The notes beneath the pieces were generated by a model. It worked only from the letters and a program-made list of their open reading frames with translations, did not search any database and was not told the origin of the DNA. Positions 14,074 through 26,840 of a DNA stretch of 59,668 nt are shown here, piece after piece. The DNA lies in contig NZ_FNFY01000016.1 of NCBI RefSeq assembly GCF_900101075.1, forward strand, positions 1 to 59,668. The letters are read 5' to 3'. Each line of letters opens with the position of its first letter. The stretch's first letter is position 1. This stretch comes from Lacicoccus qingdaonensis. Its GTDB lineage: Bacteria; Bacillota; Bacilli; Staphylococcales; Salinicoccaceae. The position numbers and the translations under genes were made by a program.

Positions 14074-14538
14074 CTATCTCATACGGTCTTTCATCGCACG
14101 GTCGGCTTCGAGCTTCATCTGTTTGCGTTTCATATCTTCACGCTTGTCATATTTCTTCTTACCTTTGGCCATGCCGAGGAGCACTTTGCAAACCCCGTTT
14201 TTAATATACAGTTTAAGGGGAATCAATGCATTGCCGGTCTCCTGGATGTGTCCCATCAGCTTGTTGATCTCTTTTCTGTGAAGCAGCAGTTTTCTCGTAC
14301 GGAGGGGATCATGGTTATAACGGTTCCCCTCTTCGTAAGGTGCGATGTGCATATTGTAAACATACATCTCACCTCTGTACGTCTTTGCATAGGCATCCAC
14401 CAGGTTCGCAGATCCTCTTCTGATGGATTTGATTTCAGTGCCTTTCAGCGCAATGCCCGCTTCAATGGTGTCTTCGATTGTATAGTCGTGCCTTGCCTTT
14501 CTGTTCTGGGCAAGTGGTTTAGTATGATTCTTTTTCAT
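14074..14538 (-). CDS. smpB: SsrA-binding protein SmpB
   Basis: A small basic RNA-binding protein of 154 residues that delivers tmRNA to stalled ribosomes. The family blocks '[20 protein letters not shown]', 'GTEIKSIR' and '[22 protein letters not shown]' are present, with a Lys/Arg-rich C-terminal tail that enters the mRNA channel. It starts six bases after the rnr stop and precedes ssrA, the usual Firmicutes order, so partner protein and RNA are encoded together with RNase R, which degrades the released mRNA. Confidence 0.97.
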   Translation of the reverse strand: MKKNHTKPLAQNRKARHDYTIEDTIEAGIALKGTEIKSIRRGSANLVDAYAKTYRGEMYVYNMHIAPYEEGNRYNHDPLRTRKLLLHRKEINKLMGHIQETGNALIPLKLYIKNGVCKVLLGMAKGKKKYDKREDMKRKQMKLEADRAMKDRMR

Positions 14539-14544
14539 TAGACA

Positions 14545-16824
14545 TTACTTCTTTCTGTTCCCTTTTTTGGCCATTGACTTATAAAAAGGCTTTTTGCCTC
14601 TTTTCTTGCTTCCGCTCTTTTTGTGGTCTTCCGGCTTTTTCTTTCTGGCCTTGATTTCCACCGGTCTTGAGCGTCTTTCCGATTTTTTACGTTCAGGCAT
14701 GCCGATGACCTGGAAATCGATGAGACGTTCTTCGATATTGACATCCATCACTTTGATCTCGATCGGATCGCCGATTCTGAAGACGTTGCCCGTCCGCTCT
14801 CCGATAAGTGCCATATGACGTTCATTATACTGGTAGTGGTCATCTGTCATATTGGAAATATGAACGAGTCCCTCAATTGTATTCGGGAGTTCCACAAACA
14901 TGCCGAAATTCATCACACCGGCAATGACGCCTTCATACGTTTCACCGATATACTGTTTCATATATTCAGCTTTCTTCAGGTCATCCGTATCCCGCTCGGC
15001 ATCGACCGCGCGGCGTTCTCTGTCGGATGTGTGCTCAGCCGCATCAGGCAGGAAGGCATCGACTTTGCTGATTGTCTTATCATCCGTCCTGCCTTCAATA
15101 AGATACTTGCGGATGAGCCTGTGGACGATCAAGTCCGGATAACGTCTGATCGGTGATGTGAAATGGGTATAGAATTCGGTGGATAAACCGAAGTGCCCCA
15201 GACTTTCCGGCGAATATTTCGCCTGCTGCATCGAACGGAGCATCAATGTACTGATGACAAGTTCTTCAGGTCTGCCTTCTATCTCCTCCAGTATTTCCTG
15301 CAGTGCATGCGGGTGTATTTCATTGCCCTTCCCTTTGACCACAATTCCGAATGTGGAAATAAAGTCAAAAAACTGCCTGAGTTTCTCCTCTTTCGGGTCC
15401 TGGTGTATACGGTAAAGGAACGGCACGTCCATCCAGTGGAAGTGCTCGGCCACAGTCTCATTGGCAAGCAGCATGAACTCCTCGATGAGCTTTTCACCCT
15501 GTCCGCGGTTTCTTAATACGACATCTTCAGGCGTGCCGTCTTCACCGACAAGTACCTGCGCCTCTTTGAAGTCGAAGTCCATCGCACCGCGCTTGATTCT
15601 TTTATTTCTTAAAATCTGTGCAAGCTCCCCCGCAGCCATGATCATCGGTGAGACATCACTGTACTCGGTCATCAGTGCCTGATCTTCATCCTCCAGCATG
15701 CCGTTCACTGCATCGTAGGTCATTCTTCTGTTCGAATTGATGACGCTCTGGAAAATTTCATGATTGACCACCTGGCCGTCATGATTCACTTCCATACGGC
15801 AGCTCATCGTCAGACGGTCGACTTCAGGATTCAGTGAACAGATGCCGTTCGACAGTCTGTGAGGAATCATCGGAATCACCCTGTCGACCAGATACACACT
15901 TGTCGCACGGTCATATGCCTCTTTATCCATCGCAGAATCTTCAGTGATGTAATGGCTCACGTCCGCAATGCTGACCGTCAGCTCATAATTGCCGTTATCG
16001 AGCTTTTTCACGGCAACTGCGTCATCAAGGTCCTTCGCATCCGCACCGTCGATCGTAATCGTGTTTTCCTGCCTCAGGTCCGTTCTGTCCCGGAGTTCAC
16101 CCTCCCGGATCGTATCCGGCACAGCTTCCGCCTGATCCAGCACTTCCTGCGGGAAGTCGATATTGATGCCGTGGTTGAAAATGATGGACAATATATCCAC
16201 GCCCGGATCATTTTTATGGCCCAGAATCTGAGTTACATGACCTTCCGGATTTGCATTTTCATCTTCAGGATATTTCGTGATTTCAACAAGCACTTTATGG
16301 CCGTCGACTGCACCGAGGTTCTGACCTTTCGGAATAAAGAGATCCGTCTTGAAAGTTTTCGAGTCCGGCAGCACGAAACCGAATGACTTGTTATCCACAT
16401 ACTCCCCGACCACTCTTGTAATGCCGCGGGTCAGGATGCTTGTAATATTCCCTTCCATATTGGTGCCGGAAGTCTCGTTGAAAGTCTCAACGAGCACCGT
16501 ATCGCCGTCAAGCGCCCCGTTGATGCCCGTCGGCGGAATGAAAACATCGTCGACATCTTCATCTTCCACACGCAGGAAGCCGAAGCCCCTCTTATGCATG
16601 GACAGCTTTCCTTTGACGAGGCTGGTTTCCGCCACTCTCATATATTTGTCTTTTTTAGTGCGGAAAATGATGCCTTCTTCCTCAAGAGCAACCATTACTT
16701 TGACCACTTCTTTGAAATCCTCTGAATCATGGGCATCAAACGCTTTTATAAAATGGTCAATCGTCATCGGTTTATAATCTTCTTTATTCATGATTTCCAA
16801 AACCATTTCTCTGTAGTTACTCAT
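14545..16824 (-). CDS. rnr: Ribonuclease R
   Basis: A processive 3'-5' exoribonuclease of 759 residues. The order is an N-terminal winged-helix, two cold-shock domains (with '[13 protein letters not shown]'), the RNB catalytic domain ('[14 protein letters not shown]', with the metal-binding aspartates), an S1 domain ('[15 protein letters not shown]') and a Lys/Arg-rich tail. It degrades structured and nonstop mRNAs during trans-translation, consistent with lying next to smpB and ssrA. Length is normal for Firmicutes. Confidence 0.97.
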   Translation of the reverse strand: MSNYREMVLEIMNKEDYKPMTIDHFIKAFDAHDSEDFKEVVKVMVALEEEGIIFRTKKDKYMRVAETSLVKGKLSMHKRGFGFLRVEDEDVDDVFIPPTGINGALDGDTVLVETFNETSGTNMEGNITSILTRGITRVVGEYVDNKSFGFVLPDSKTFKTDLFIPKGQNLGAVDGHKVLVEITKYPEDENANPEGHVTQILGHKNDPGVDILSIIFNHGINIDFPQEVLDQAEAVPDTIREGELRDRTDLRQENTITIDGADAKDLDDAVAVKKLDNGNYELTVSIADVSHYITEDSAMDKEAYDRATSVYLVDRVIPMIPHRLSNGICSLNPEVDRLTMSCRMEVNHDGQVVNHEIFQSVINSNRRMTYDAVNGMLEDEDQALMTEYSDVSPMIMAAGELAQILRNKRIKRGAMDFDFKEAQVLVGEDGTPEDVVLRNRGQGEKLIEEFMLLANETVAEHFHWMDVPFLYRIHQDPKEEKLRQFFDFISTFGIVVKGKGNEIHPHALQEILEEIEGRPEELVISTLMLRSMQQAKYSPESLGHFGLSTEFYTHFTSPIRRYPDLIVHRLIRKYLIEGRTDDKTISKVDAFLPDAAEHTSDRERRAVDAERDTDDLKKAEYMKQYIGETYEGVIAGVMNFGMFVELPNTIEGLVHISNMTDDHYQYNERHMALIGERTGNVFRIGDPIEIKVMDVNIEERLIDFQVIGMPERKKSERRSRPVEIKARKKKPEDHKKSGSKKRGKKPFYKSMAKKGNRKK

Positions 16825-16837
16825 GAGAATACCTCCA

Positions 16838-17587
16838 TTATATTATCTCTTCCATAAACTCATATAAATCGTTGAACAGTTCGTTTTTGTCTTTATCTAT
16901 CGTCAATACGTGTCCGGAGTTTTCATAAAACTTCAATCGTTTTTCCGCTTCCTCTGCGGACACATTGTCATAAATCACATTTGCGGACTCGGGATCGATC
17001 ACTTCGTCCAGAGATCCCTGCGCCACATACACCGGCACAAATATATCTTCGAGTGACTGTTCCGTCCTGTTGATCATGGCATTGATGTCTTCCAGCATAT
17101 CGTCAGCGTCGTCAATACTGGCATTGATTTCGTCATCAATCGTCTGACGGTCTTTATTTTCAAAACGCTTTTTGAAATTGGCAGCATACGTGGTATAGCT
17201 TTCCAATAGCTCTTTATGCGATTTTATAAACATCGGGCTGCAGATCGTCGCGGCTCCGGTGACGTCACGGTCGCGAGTGAGCAGCAGTCCGAGCGCACCG
17301 CCGATTGAAACGCCGGCTGTGAAAATTTTATCGTATCCTTCCGATTTCAGGAAATCGTAAGCTTCTGTAACCTGGCGGTACCAGACATGCGGGGAGGACT
17401 TCAAAATGTTTTCGGGCGCCTCTGCGTGACCCTGGTAGTTGAATGAATATGAGGTGATGCCTTTCTTCTGCAGGAAACGGCCCAGCTGTCTGACGTCCGA
17501 AGTGTTTCCGGTAAAACCGTGAAGCAGGAGGACAGCATAGTCCGAATGCTCATTAAAATAAAATTCACCTGGCATTTTTACGTTCAT
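16838..17587 (-). CDS. est: Carboxylesterase / monoacylglycerol lipase-like hydrolase
   Basis: An alpha/beta hydrolase of 249 residues. The '[11 protein letters not shown]' oxyanion block, nucleophile Ser94 in 'GVSIGG' and His226 in 'SGHVLTID' are visible, with the acid residue probably in 'SLDEVID'. It resembles the Est30/YvaK carboxylesterases encoded in the same place in bacilli and staphylococci. The start at 17587 is preferred since the ribosome site abuts the ATG at 17596 but is nine bases from 17587. It lies between secG and rnr; natural substrate unknown. Confidence 0.9.
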   Translation of the reverse strand: MNVKMPGEFYFNEHSDYAVLLLHGFTGNTSDVRQLGRFLQKKGITSYSFNYQGHAEAPENILKSSPHVWYRQVTEAYDFLKSEGYDKIFTAGVSIGGALGLLLTRDRDVTGAATICSPMFIKSHKELLESYTTYAANFKKRFENKDRQTIDDEINASIDDADDMLEDINAMINRTEQSLEDIFVPVYVAQGSLDEVIDPESANVIYDNVSAEEAEKRLKFYENSGHVLTIDKDKNELFNDLYEFMEEII

Positions 17588-17651
17588 CGTCAACATTCCT
17601 TTTGTGTGTTACTTCAATTGTACGTTAAAAATTCGACAAACAAAAGAAAAA

Positions 17652-17677
17652 GAAAACCCTGGCTGTTGAGGGTTTTC
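17652..17677 (-). terminator. Terminator after secG
   Basis: GAAAACCCT (17652-17660) pairs with AGGGTTTTC (17669-17677), followed on the minus strand by a T-rich run. Confidence 0.85.
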
Positions 17678-17699
17678 TTTTCAGTCATTTTCATTAAAT

Positions 17700-17930
17700 T
17701 CAGCTCACATATGTGAGTAAAAGCATGATTAAGAAAAATAGTACGGATAGAATCACAGTTGCTCTGTGTAATACGAGATCCATGCCGCGTGCCTTCTGTT
17801 TACCGAATAATTGCTCTGCCCCGCCACTGATTGCACCCGAAAGGCCGGCGCTTTTTCCTGACTGAAGCAATACCACTGCAATTAAAGATATACAAACGAT
17901 TATCAACATAACAATTAAAACTGTTTGCAT
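17700..17930 (-). CDS. secG: Preprotein translocase subunit SecG
   Basis: A 76-residue membrane protein with two helices flanking '[23 protein letters not shown]', the SecG signature. It supports SecA cycling on the SecYE channel. The start at 17930 follows GGAGGG; the longer frame to 18068 is spurious. It has its own promoter (17965-17993) and terminator. Confidence 0.95.
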   Translation of the reverse strand: MQTVLIVMLIIVCISLIAVVLLQSGKSAGLSGAISGGAEQLFGKQKARGMDLVLHRATVILSVLFFLIMLLLTYVS

Positions 17931-17964
17931 GTGGTAGTCCCTCCAATAAATATTAACATTAGAA

Positions 17965-17993
17965 AGCATACCAAAAGTGCTGCTGTAATGCAA
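17965..17993 (-). promoter_or_regulatory. Promoter of secG
   Basis: On the minus strand TTGCAT (17988-17993), 17-bp spacer, TATGCT (17965-17970), 35 bases before the secG start. Confidence 0.7.
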
Positions 17994-18122
17994 GCCGGGT
18001 TTGATTTGCCAAACTACGGATTTCGTCTTTTGGCGGGGTATTTTTTGCAGTTTCAGCATTTCGGCCATGGCAGATCTGACGGTTTCGGGCGGTGGATTGC
18101 GCAGTTATTGAATTGCTGTGAT

Positions 18123-18151
18123 TTGACAACAATTTCGGACACTTTTAAAGT
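18123..18151 (+). promoter_or_regulatory. Probable promoter of the NERD-domain gene
   Basis: TTGACA (18123-18128), 17-bp spacer, TAAAGT (18146-18151). The -35 is perfect and the -10 weak. Confidence 0.5.
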
Positions 18152-18186
18152 TGGAATAACTTTTATTCAATTGTAAGGGGATGGTT

Positions 18187-19098
18187 GTGATACTCAGATA
18201 TAAGCCGTTGAAACTTGAGCAGCTGGAAATATTGAAATGCCGGGCAGTAGTGGCTGCTGATGAAGTGAATGAACTCGGCAATTTGAAGCTCGGATGGGAG
18301 GGCGAAGGTGAACTGGACCGGATGATTGATGAGAGGATGGCCGGTCGTAATTGTATTCATTTGAAGGATTACCGGTTTTCGGTGAGTCAAACCGGTAATG
18401 ACAGCCGCAAAGTTTCGAGGAGTACGAGTGAAGTGCAGATTGATAATATTTTTATTGCCGGTGACCTTGTGTTCACTTTTGAAGTGAAGAAGTACAATTT
18501 TGATCTGGTGTATTCGGATACCGTGTGGACTTTTACCGGAGGGGACAAGTTTAAAAATCTGATGCAGCAGGTGTCACGACATAATGATGCTTTTCGTTAT
18601 CTCCTCCGGCAGTCCGGTAATGGTGCTGACTTTGAAGTTTACAGCTGCCTGGTCTTTATTAACCCGAAACAGACAATCTATAATTTGCCTTATGGGAAAA
18701 ACATTTTGACTTACAGCGGGATTGAGAAATTTTTGGACCGGATTGTGCGGGATAACCATTATTCCCATGACAGGCTGCTGGATTTTCTGGAGTCGCGCCG
18801 CCTGACGAAATCCATGTACGACGGCAAAGCGAATATTGAGTTGGATGCGCTGGCCGGCGGAGTTTATTGTGAGCATTGCTATCGGGAGCTGGAGCGTGTG
18901 AACCGTAATAAATACAACTGCGTGAAGTGTAATGAAAATTTCGACTTGCTGACCGTTACCCGGCGGTTAATTAATGAGTTGAAAATGTTGAATGAAGATT
19001 GGAAGCTGGATTCTTCTATTATAGCCAAATACAGCGGCCATCAGATTTCCAGTTCGTATATAAGACGGCAAAAACAACGTGGAAATATTGATTATTGA
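18187..19098 (+). CDS. NERD-domain (nuclease-related) protein with C-terminal zinc ribbon
   Basis: A protein of about 303 residues. The NERD domain shows 'GWEGEGELD', 'SEVQIDNIFI' and 'FEVKKY', that is the Glu, Asp and Glu-x-Lys of a PD-(D/E)xK nuclease fold. A CxxC...CxxC pair near residues 225-250 ('CEHC', 'CVKC') suggests a zinc ribbon, followed by a helical tail. The start is probably GTG 18187, six bases after AAGGGG; ATG 18181 abuts that site. The gene is divergent from secG and interrupts the usual eno-secG neighbourhood, which suggests acquisition. Substrate and role unknown; some NERD proteins accompany mobile or defence regions. Confidence 0.78.
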   Translation: MILRYKPLKLEQLEILKCRAVVAADEVNELGNLKLGWEGEGELDRMIDERMAGRNCIHLKDYRFSVSQTGNDSRKVSRSTSEVQIDNIFIAGDLVFTFEVKKYNFDLVYSDTVWTFTGGDKFKNLMQQVSRHNDAFRYLLRQSGNGADFEVYSCLVFINPKQTIYNLPYGKNILTYSGIEKFLDRIVRDNHYSHDRLLDFLESRRLTKSMYDGKANIELDALAGGVYCEHCYRELERVNRNKYNCVKCNENFDLLTVTRRLINELKMLNEDWKLDSSIIAKYSGHQISSSYIRRQKQRGNIDY

Positions 19099-19140
19099 TT
19101 TAAAGTAGTATCGAAGCGCTATATGTGGTGAATATTTGAC

Positions 19141-19360
19141 AACTTATAGCGTGACAACCTCTGCTGCGCTATATCTCATGAATCTGACTGCAACTTATAG
19201 CGTGACAACCTCTACTGCGCTATATCTTATGAGTCTGACTGCAACTTATAGCGTGACAACCTCTGCTGCGCTATATCTCATGAGTCTGACTGCAACTTAT
19301 AGCGTGACAACCTTTGTTGCGCTATATTTCATATGGTGGACTGATACTTATAGCGCAGAT
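19141..19360 (+). repeat. Tandem 51-bp repeat, four full copies plus a partial, each with an internal hairpin
   Basis: Units begin at 19141, 19192, 19243 and 19294, with a fifth partial near 19344. Each holds TATAGCG and CGCTATA arms around a loop TGACAACCTCTGCTG or close variant, so the array can fold into four hairpins. It is open in one frame (51 bp is 17 codons) but has no ribosome site. It fills the 345-bp gap between the NERD gene and eno. Confidence 0.85.
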
Positions 19361-19400
19361 TTTTAAATTTCATTGCAAAATAATCTTAACCCCACCAAAA

Positions 19401-19424
19401 ACCCCGCTTCACAAGAAGCGGGGT
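19401..19424 (-). terminator. Terminator of the glycolytic operon (after eno)
   Basis: ACCCCGCTTC (19401-19410) pairs with GAAGCGGGGT (19415-19424), with a T-run on the minus strand. Confidence 0.92.
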
Positions 19425-19444
19425 CCTCACACTAATACAATCTC

Positions 19445-20758
<1,314 letters not shown>

Positions 20759-20829
20759 TTAAATTGTATTTGTTCTATTTTATTATGTGTTAAACAAAGA
20801 TTAATTTCAACGAAAATAAAACACCTTAT

Positions 20830-22358
20830 CTACTTTTGCAGCAGACTCTTCCCGGTCATCTCTTCCGGCTGCTGAATACCCATCAGATCGAGGAGCGTCG
20901 GTGCGATGTCAGCGAGTATGCCGCCGCTTCTCACTTCAACGCCTTCTTTAGTGACGATGATCGGCACCGGATTCGTAGTATGTGCAGTCATCGGCTTGCC
21001 TTCAGGTGTCGTCACTTCGTCGGAGTTGCCATGGTCTGCAGTGATGACTGCGTGACCGCCCTGTGCGATGATTTCATCCACAATCGGTCCGAGACACTCG
21101 TCTACCGCTTCAATCGCCTTGACTGTCGGTTCGAGTTTTCCGCTGTGCCCGACCATATCCGGGTTCGCAAAATTTAAAATGATCAGGTCGAGATCTTTCT
21201 TATCGAGTTCGGCCAGGCACTCATCACGGACTTCGTACGCACTCATTTCAGGCTGCAGATCATACGTCGCCACTTTCGGCGAGTCCACAAGCGTGCGGCG
21301 CTCACCTTCAAATTCACTGTGGCGGCCGCCGCTCATGAAGTAGGTGACGTGCGGGTATTTCTCGGTCTCGGCAATTCTCAGCTGCCTGCCGCCGGCGTTC
21401 CCGACGACCTCGCCGATCGTATTGACGATGTCTTCTTTTTCAAAGACGATGTCAGCGACGACATCATCACTGTATTTCGTAAATGTCACGAACTTCAAAC
21501 CGCTGTATTTGCGGTCCATTTCAAAGCCCATGAAGTCTTCATTTGTATAGACTTCGGACAGCTGCGCCGCACGGTCGGGACGGAAGTTGTAGAATATGAC
21601 GGCATCATCGTTTTTGATGCCGGTTCCTTCCTTATTCTCATAGCCTTTCACAACGAACGGAACGACGAATTCATCGGAAACTTCCTCATCATAGCTCGCC
21701 TGTACACCTTCAGCCGCACTGTCGAATACAGGCCCGCGGCCGTTTGAAATGGCATGGTATGCCGGTTCTCCGCGGTCCCACCGCTTATCACGGTCCATCG
21801 CGTAATAACGTCCGGAAACCGTTGCGAATTCACCGATGCCAATTTCTTTAAACCTGCGTTCACTCTCCTCTATGAAACCGAGTGCAGAACTCTGTCCGAC
21901 ATCACGGCCGTCAAGGAAGGCGTGAACATACACGCGATCCAGGCCATGCTCCTTAGCCATTTCGAGCAGGGCGAATAAATGCTCATAATGTGAATGGACG
22001 CCGCCGTCACTGAGCAGCCCCATGACATGGAGCTCACTGTCATTCCCATCAACATGCTTCATCGTTTCAAGCAGCACTTCGTTATTAAAGAAGTCGCCGT
22101 CTTCAATCGACTTGTTGATGCGTGTCAGACTCTGATACACGATGCGGCCGGCGCCGATATTCAGGTGGCCGACCTCGGAATTCCCCATCTGTCCTTCAGG
22201 CAGCCCGACATCCAGGCCGGCCGCCGACAGTTCGTTGTGGGGATACTGGTTGAAATAACGATCGAAATTCGGTTTATTCGCCGCTTTTACCGCATTGCCC
22301 TTCTCTTCATCACGGTTGGCAAACCCATCCAATATGATCAAAGCTGTCGGTCTGGTCA

Positions 22359-22359
<1 letters not shown>
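20830..22359 (-). CDS. gpmI: 2,3-bisphosphoglycerate-independent phosphoglycerate mutase
   Basis: A Mn2+-dependent alkaline-phosphatase-superfamily enzyme of 509 residues interconverting 3- and 2-phosphoglycerate. 'ALIILDGFA' gives the first metal ligand, '[14 protein letters not shown]' carries the catalytic Ser, and '[10 protein letters not shown]' the second metal site. Its start overlaps the tpiA stop by one base, so translation is coupled. Confidence 0.98.
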
Positions 22360-23129
<770 letters not shown>

Positions 23130-23132
23130 TCA

Positions 23133-24320
23133 TTACTTATTATTGATTGCTGCAAGTCCCGGCAGTTCTTTGCCTTCTAAATATTCAAGGGACGCACCGC
23201 CGCCTGTTGAAATGTGGGAGAAGTCGTCTTCATATCCAAGGTCGAATGCAGCTGCAGCTGAGTCGCCGCCGCCGATGATCGTGATGGCATCGTCCAGTTC
23301 TGCAAGTGCTTTACATACGCCGATGGTACCCTGTGCAAAGTTTTCAAATTCAAATACGCCCATCGGACCATTCCATACGACGGTTTTCGCATCTTTCAGA
23401 TGGCTTTCGAATGCTTTGACAGTATCCGGACCGATATCTAGCCCCATCATGTCGTCGGGAATTTCATCCACCGACACCGTTTTGTGAGATGCATCCTTGT
23501 CAAACTTCTCCGCCACGACTGCGTCTTCAGGCAGAACGATTTTATCTTTTCCCGCATCAAGCAGTGATTTTGCCAGGTCGACTTTGTCCGCTTCAAGAAG
23601 CGAAGTGCCGATTTCTTTACCCTGTGCCTTGAAGAACGTGTAAGCCATGCCGCCGCCGATAAGTACTTTATCCGCTTTTTCAAGCAGGTTTTCGATGACG
23701 CCGATCTTATCCGACACTTTCGCGCCGCCTAAAATTGCAACAAAAGGCTTTTGGGGCGCATCGACCGCACCGCCGATAAAATCAATTTCCTTCTGCATCA
23801 GGTAGCCGGATACGGTTTCAATATTTCCGGCAATGCCGACATTGGATGCATGCGAACGGTGTGCTGTACCGAAAGCGTCGTTGACGAAGACGTCGCCGAG
23901 CCCCGCCCAGTAACTGCCGAGTTCCGCATCGTTACCGGATTCCTTCTTGCCGTCCACATCTTCGAAACGGGTATTTTCAAACAACAGAATTTCCCCGTCC
24001 TTTAAATCATCAATGGCCGATTCCAGCTCGGATCCTCTCGTCTCAGGCACAAATAAAACTGTCTGGCCAAGCAATTTGCCCAACTTATCTGCAACAGGCT
24101 GCAAAGTTTTATCCTTCTTATCATCTTCCGTTTTCACTTTGCCGAGGTGCGAGAATAAAATGACCCGGCCGCCCTGTTCCAATACATACTTGATTGTAGG
24201 CAACGCCTGCACGATTCGATTATCATTTGTCACTGTACCGTCTTCCATCGGGACGTTCAAATCGGCTCTTAGGAGCACTTTCTTTCCTTTTAATTCAATA
24301 TCTTCAACAGTTTTCTTCAT
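23133..24320 (-). CDS. pgk: Phosphoglycerate kinase
   Basis: A 395-residue two-lobed kinase making ATP from 1,3-bisphosphoglycerate. '[11 protein letters not shown]', 'LLFENTRFE', '[10 protein letters not shown]' and the nucleotide-binding '[10 protein letters not shown]' are present. Start 24320 (MKKTVEDIE) follows AGGAGG; the 18 codons upstream in frame lack a ribosome site. Confidence 0.98.
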   Translation of the reverse strand: MKKTVEDIELKGKKVLLRADLNVPMEDGTVTNDNRIVQALPTIKYVLEQGGRVILFSHLGKVKTEDDKKDKTLQPVADKLGKLLGQTVLFVPETRGSELESAIDDLKDGEILLFENTRFEDVDGKKESGNDAELGSYWAGLGDVFVNDAFGTAHRSHASNVGIAGNIETVSGYLMQKEIDFIGGAVDAPQKPFVAILGGAKVSDKIGVIENLLEKADKVLIGGGMAYTFFKAQGKEIGTSLLEADKVDLAKSLLDAGKDKIVLPEDAVVAEKFDKDASHKTVSVDEIPDDMMGLDIGPDTVKAFESHLKDAKTVVWNGPMGVFEFENFAQGTIGVCKALAELDDAITIIGGGDSAAAAFDLGYEDDFSHISTGGGASLEYLEGKELPGLAAINNK

Positions 24321-24419
24321 AACTTGCCTCCTAAAATATTCATTGCCTTCATTATACCCAATTTGGCTGCACATAAAAATAAAAAGCGGATGGAATATCC
24401 ACCCGCCAGGTTAAGTTTA

Positions 24420-25418
24420 TTATTGTGTTACCAAGTGGTTTAAAGTACGGACAAGCTGGGCAGTATAGGACATTTCATTATCATACCATGCAACGGCTCT
24501 TACCAATTGTTTGCCGTCCACTTCAAGTACGCGTGTCTGAGTCGCATCAAACAGTGAACCTTCTTTGATGCCGATGACATCTGCAGATACAATCTGATCT
24601 TCGTTATAGCCGAATGAAGGATTGACTGCGTTCTTCATCGCATTGTTTACATCTTCAACTGAAACATCTTTATCCAGTGTTACAGTCACTTCAGTAAGTG
24701 AACCCGTTGCTACCGGAACACGCTGCGCGCCGCCGTCAAGCTTGCCTTCAAGTTCAGGCAGGACAAGACCGATCGCTTTTGCGGCACCCGTGGAGTTTGG
24801 TACGATGTTTTCCGCTGCCGCACGTGCACGGCGGTAGTCGCCTTTCGCATGTGGTGCATCCAATGTGTTCTGGTCGCCTGTATAAGCGTGAATGGTCGTC
24901 ATCAGACCTTTTCTGATGCCGAACTCGTCATTTAATACTTTGACAACCGGTGCCAGACAGTTTGTCGTACATGAAGCCGCCGATACAATTTCTTCAGAAC
25001 CGTCCAGCGTATTTTCGTTCACGCCGTAGACGATCGTTTTCATGTCGCCTTTACCCGGTGCAGAGATCAATACCTTTTTCGCGCCTGCATCAAGGTGTTT
25101 TCTTGCATCTTCTTCTTTTGTGAAGAAACCTGTACATTCAAGTACGATATCTATATTTAAATCGCCCCAAGGCAGGTTTGAAGGATCTTTCTCAGTGAAG
25201 GATTTCACTTCCTGACCGTTGATTTTGAAGCTGTTATCCAACACTTCGATATCTCCTTCAAAGCGGCCCTGAGTCGAGTCATATTTGAATAAGTGTGCCA
25301 AAAAATCATCATCTGTCAAATCGTTTACTGCTACGACTTCCATGTCGTCATAATTTTGAATTTCTCTTGCTGCAAGTCTTCCAATTCTGCCAAATCCATT
25401 AATTGCTACTCTAACCAT
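24420..25418 (-). CDS. gapA: Glyceraldehyde-3-phosphate dehydrogenase (glycolytic)
   Basis: A 332-residue NAD-dependent enzyme. The Rossmann 'INGFGRIGR', catalytic Cys in '[12 protein letters not shown]' and '[13 protein letters not shown]' are intact. It follows cggR by 19 bases, as in Bacillus and Staphylococcus, so it is the glycolytic GapA rather than gluconeogenic GapB. Confidence 0.98.
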   Translation of the reverse strand: MVRVAINGFGRIGRLAAREIQNYDDMEVVAVNDLTDDDFLAHLFKYDSTQGRFEGDIEVLDNSFKINGQEVKSFTEKDPSNLPWGDLNIDIVLECTGFFTKEEDARKHLDAGAKKVLISAPGKGDMKTIVYGVNENTLDGSEEIVSAASCTTNCLAPVVKVLNDEFGIRKGLMTTIHAYTGDQNTLDAPHAKGDYRRARAAAENIVPNSTGAAKAIGLVLPELEGKLDGGAQRVPVATGSLTEVTVTLDKDVSVEDVNNAMKNAVNPSFGYNEDQIVSADVIGIKEGSLFDATQTRVLEVDGKQLVRAVAWYDNEMSYTAQLVRTLNHLVTQ

Positions 25419-25437
25419 TAAAATGGCCTCCTTAGTT

Positions 25438-26454
25438 TTATCCTAATAAATGTTGTGCGACCGCTTCATCGATGAACAAAATCGTGTTTTGCGGCGCGAA
25501 TTTCAAATATGCTTTTACTGCTTCCTTTTTACTGTCTCCGCCTGCAACTGCGAAAATCGATTCTTTATTTTCAAGATCTTCGAGCTGCAGACCGATGGTT
25601 TTCACCTTATGGACTATATTCCCATCTGCATCAAAATAAAAACCGAAAGCTTCACCAACTGCTTTTTCCCCGTCCAGTTTCGACATCACTTCCTGAGTGA
25701 CGTTTCTTCGCCGGGCCATCTGCAGTGCGTCCCCGATACCATGGATGACCATCGATGAACGGCTGTTCAAATCGATGATTTCCCTGACCATCGGTTCTTC
25801 CTTCAATGACTCCAATGAAGCCTTGCTGATGCTGTCGGGCGCATATAGCACACGGTGTTGTCCGGATGTCACCTCCGCCAGATGGCTCACTATCGAGTTT
25901 GCCTGGAATGCGACATCTTCGCCGAGACCGCCCCTTGCCGGGACGAACAGGAGACCTTCATGTTTCGGTCTCAAAAACTTGCTGACCAATGCCATCGTCG
26001 AACCGCCGGCGACTGAAACAATGGCATTCTTGAACAGATTGCCTGTCAGTTCTTCTGCCATCAGTCTCGCCAATTCTTCTTTGACCATTTCATTCTGATC
26101 AGCATCGCCTCTGACTACAAATATATCTTTTAATGGATATTGCAGTTTCAGCTTTGCCGCCAAGTCATTGCGGCTTTCAATCAATGTCAGGAATGGTTCA
26201 ACATCCTTTAATGTCTGCCTGCCGCTCTCTGAAATGGAAATGCCTTTTGCATCGACTTTTATCATGTTCAATTGTGAAAGATCTTCGACTTCCCTGCGTA
26301 AAACCCTTTCTGTCATACCCAGATGTCTTGCCAGTGTCCTTCTGCCGATCGGCTGTTCTGCTTCAATATAACTCAATATATCCAGGCGTTTAAGCATGTG
26401 GGATAAAATATCAGGTACTATATTTTTCTGGATGTCAATCAATCTCTGCCACAT
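25438..26454 (-). CDS. cggR: Central glycolytic genes regulator CggR (SorC family)
   Basis: A repressor of 338 residues, with an N-terminal winged helix ('[22 protein letters not shown]') and a C-terminal sugar-phosphate sensor domain ('[17 protein letters not shown]', '[14 protein letters not shown]'). In the family, fructose-1,6-bisphosphate relieves repression of the cggR-gapA operon. Start 26454 (MWQRL) is chosen over GTG 26466 because AAAGGTGG lies eight bases before it. Its operator and promoter lie just upstream. Confidence 0.94.
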   Translation of the reverse strand: MWQRLIDIQKNIVPDILSHMLKRLDILSYIEAEQPIGRRTLARHLGMTERVLRREVEDLSQLNMIKVDAKGISISESGRQTLKDVEPFLTLIESRNDLAAKLKLQYPLKDIFVVRGDADQNEMVKEELARLMAEELTGNLFKNAIVSVAGGSTMALVSKFLRPKHEGLLFVPARGGLGEDVAFQANSIVSHLAEVTSGQHRVLYAPDSISKASLESLKEEPMVREIIDLNSRSSMVIHGIGDALQMARRRNVTQEVMSKLDGEKAVGEAFGFYFDADGNIVHKVKTIGLQLEDLENKESIFAVAGGDSKKEAVKAYLKFAPQNTILFIDEAVAQHLLG

Positions 26455-26481
26455 TCGTTCAACCACCTTTCACCAAAGCGA

Positions 26482-26508
26482 GACGTTTAGCGTCCCACCA
26501 GGGACAAA
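26482..26508 (-). promoter_or_regulatory. CggR operator
   Basis: On the minus strand GTCCC, TGGT, GGGAC, six bases, CGTC: close to the Bacillus CggR site (CGGGAC-N6-TGTC repeats). Placed between the promoter and cggR, suited to autoregulation by roadblock or exclusion. Confidence 0.65.
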
Positions 26509-26522
26509 AAAATTACATTATT

Positions 26523-26552
26523 AATATATCAGAAATATATGTAACAATGCAA
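26523..26552 (-). promoter_or_regulatory. Promoter of the cggR-glycolysis operon
   Basis: On the minus strand TTGCAT (26547-26552), 18-bp spacer, TATATT (26523-26528). Confidence 0.6.
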
Positions 26553-26561
26553 TTAATTTGG

Positions 26562-26840
26562 TCACTTAATATCATCTTTACCCTTATTCGCTTTTAAATA
26601 ATCATAGATCTGAACGAAATCGAGGACGCCTTCCTGTATGATCGTGGTATCGTGTTTCAATACCGGGACCCTGACCATATACTCTTCCTGCAGCGCATCA
26701 TCTTCATCAATATTCACTTTATTGATTTTAACATTCATTTCCCTGAGCTCGGACAATGCGATCTTTATTTGAAGAATGCCTTCATCACACAATGCACACC
26801 GGTCTCTCGTATAATAATCTAAAACTAACACTTTATTCAC
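26562..26840 (-). CDS. Glutaredoxin-like thioredoxin-fold protein
   Basis: A 92-residue thioredoxin-fold protein with a CxxC site at Cys15 and Cys18 ('RCALC') and the cis-Pro segment 'VRVPVL'. It matches the DUF836/glutaredoxin-like family that sits near gapA and cggR in staphylococci. The first eight bases overlap the upstream ThrE-type gene, so the two are coupled. Redox partner unknown. Confidence 0.85.
   Translation of the reverse strand: MNKVLVLDYYTRDRCALCDEGILQIKIALSELREMNVKINKVNIDEDDALQEEYMVRVPVLKHDTTIIQEGVLDFVQIYDYLKANKGKDDIK

Noticed and set aside
19141-19360. CRISPR array
   Set aside because: The whole 51-bp unit repeats with no variable spacers and no cas genes are nearby.
19136-19366. 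76-residue repeat protein in the 51-bp tandem array
   Set aside because: Open only because 51 is a multiple of three; no ribosome site, and the hairpin arms explain the conservation better.
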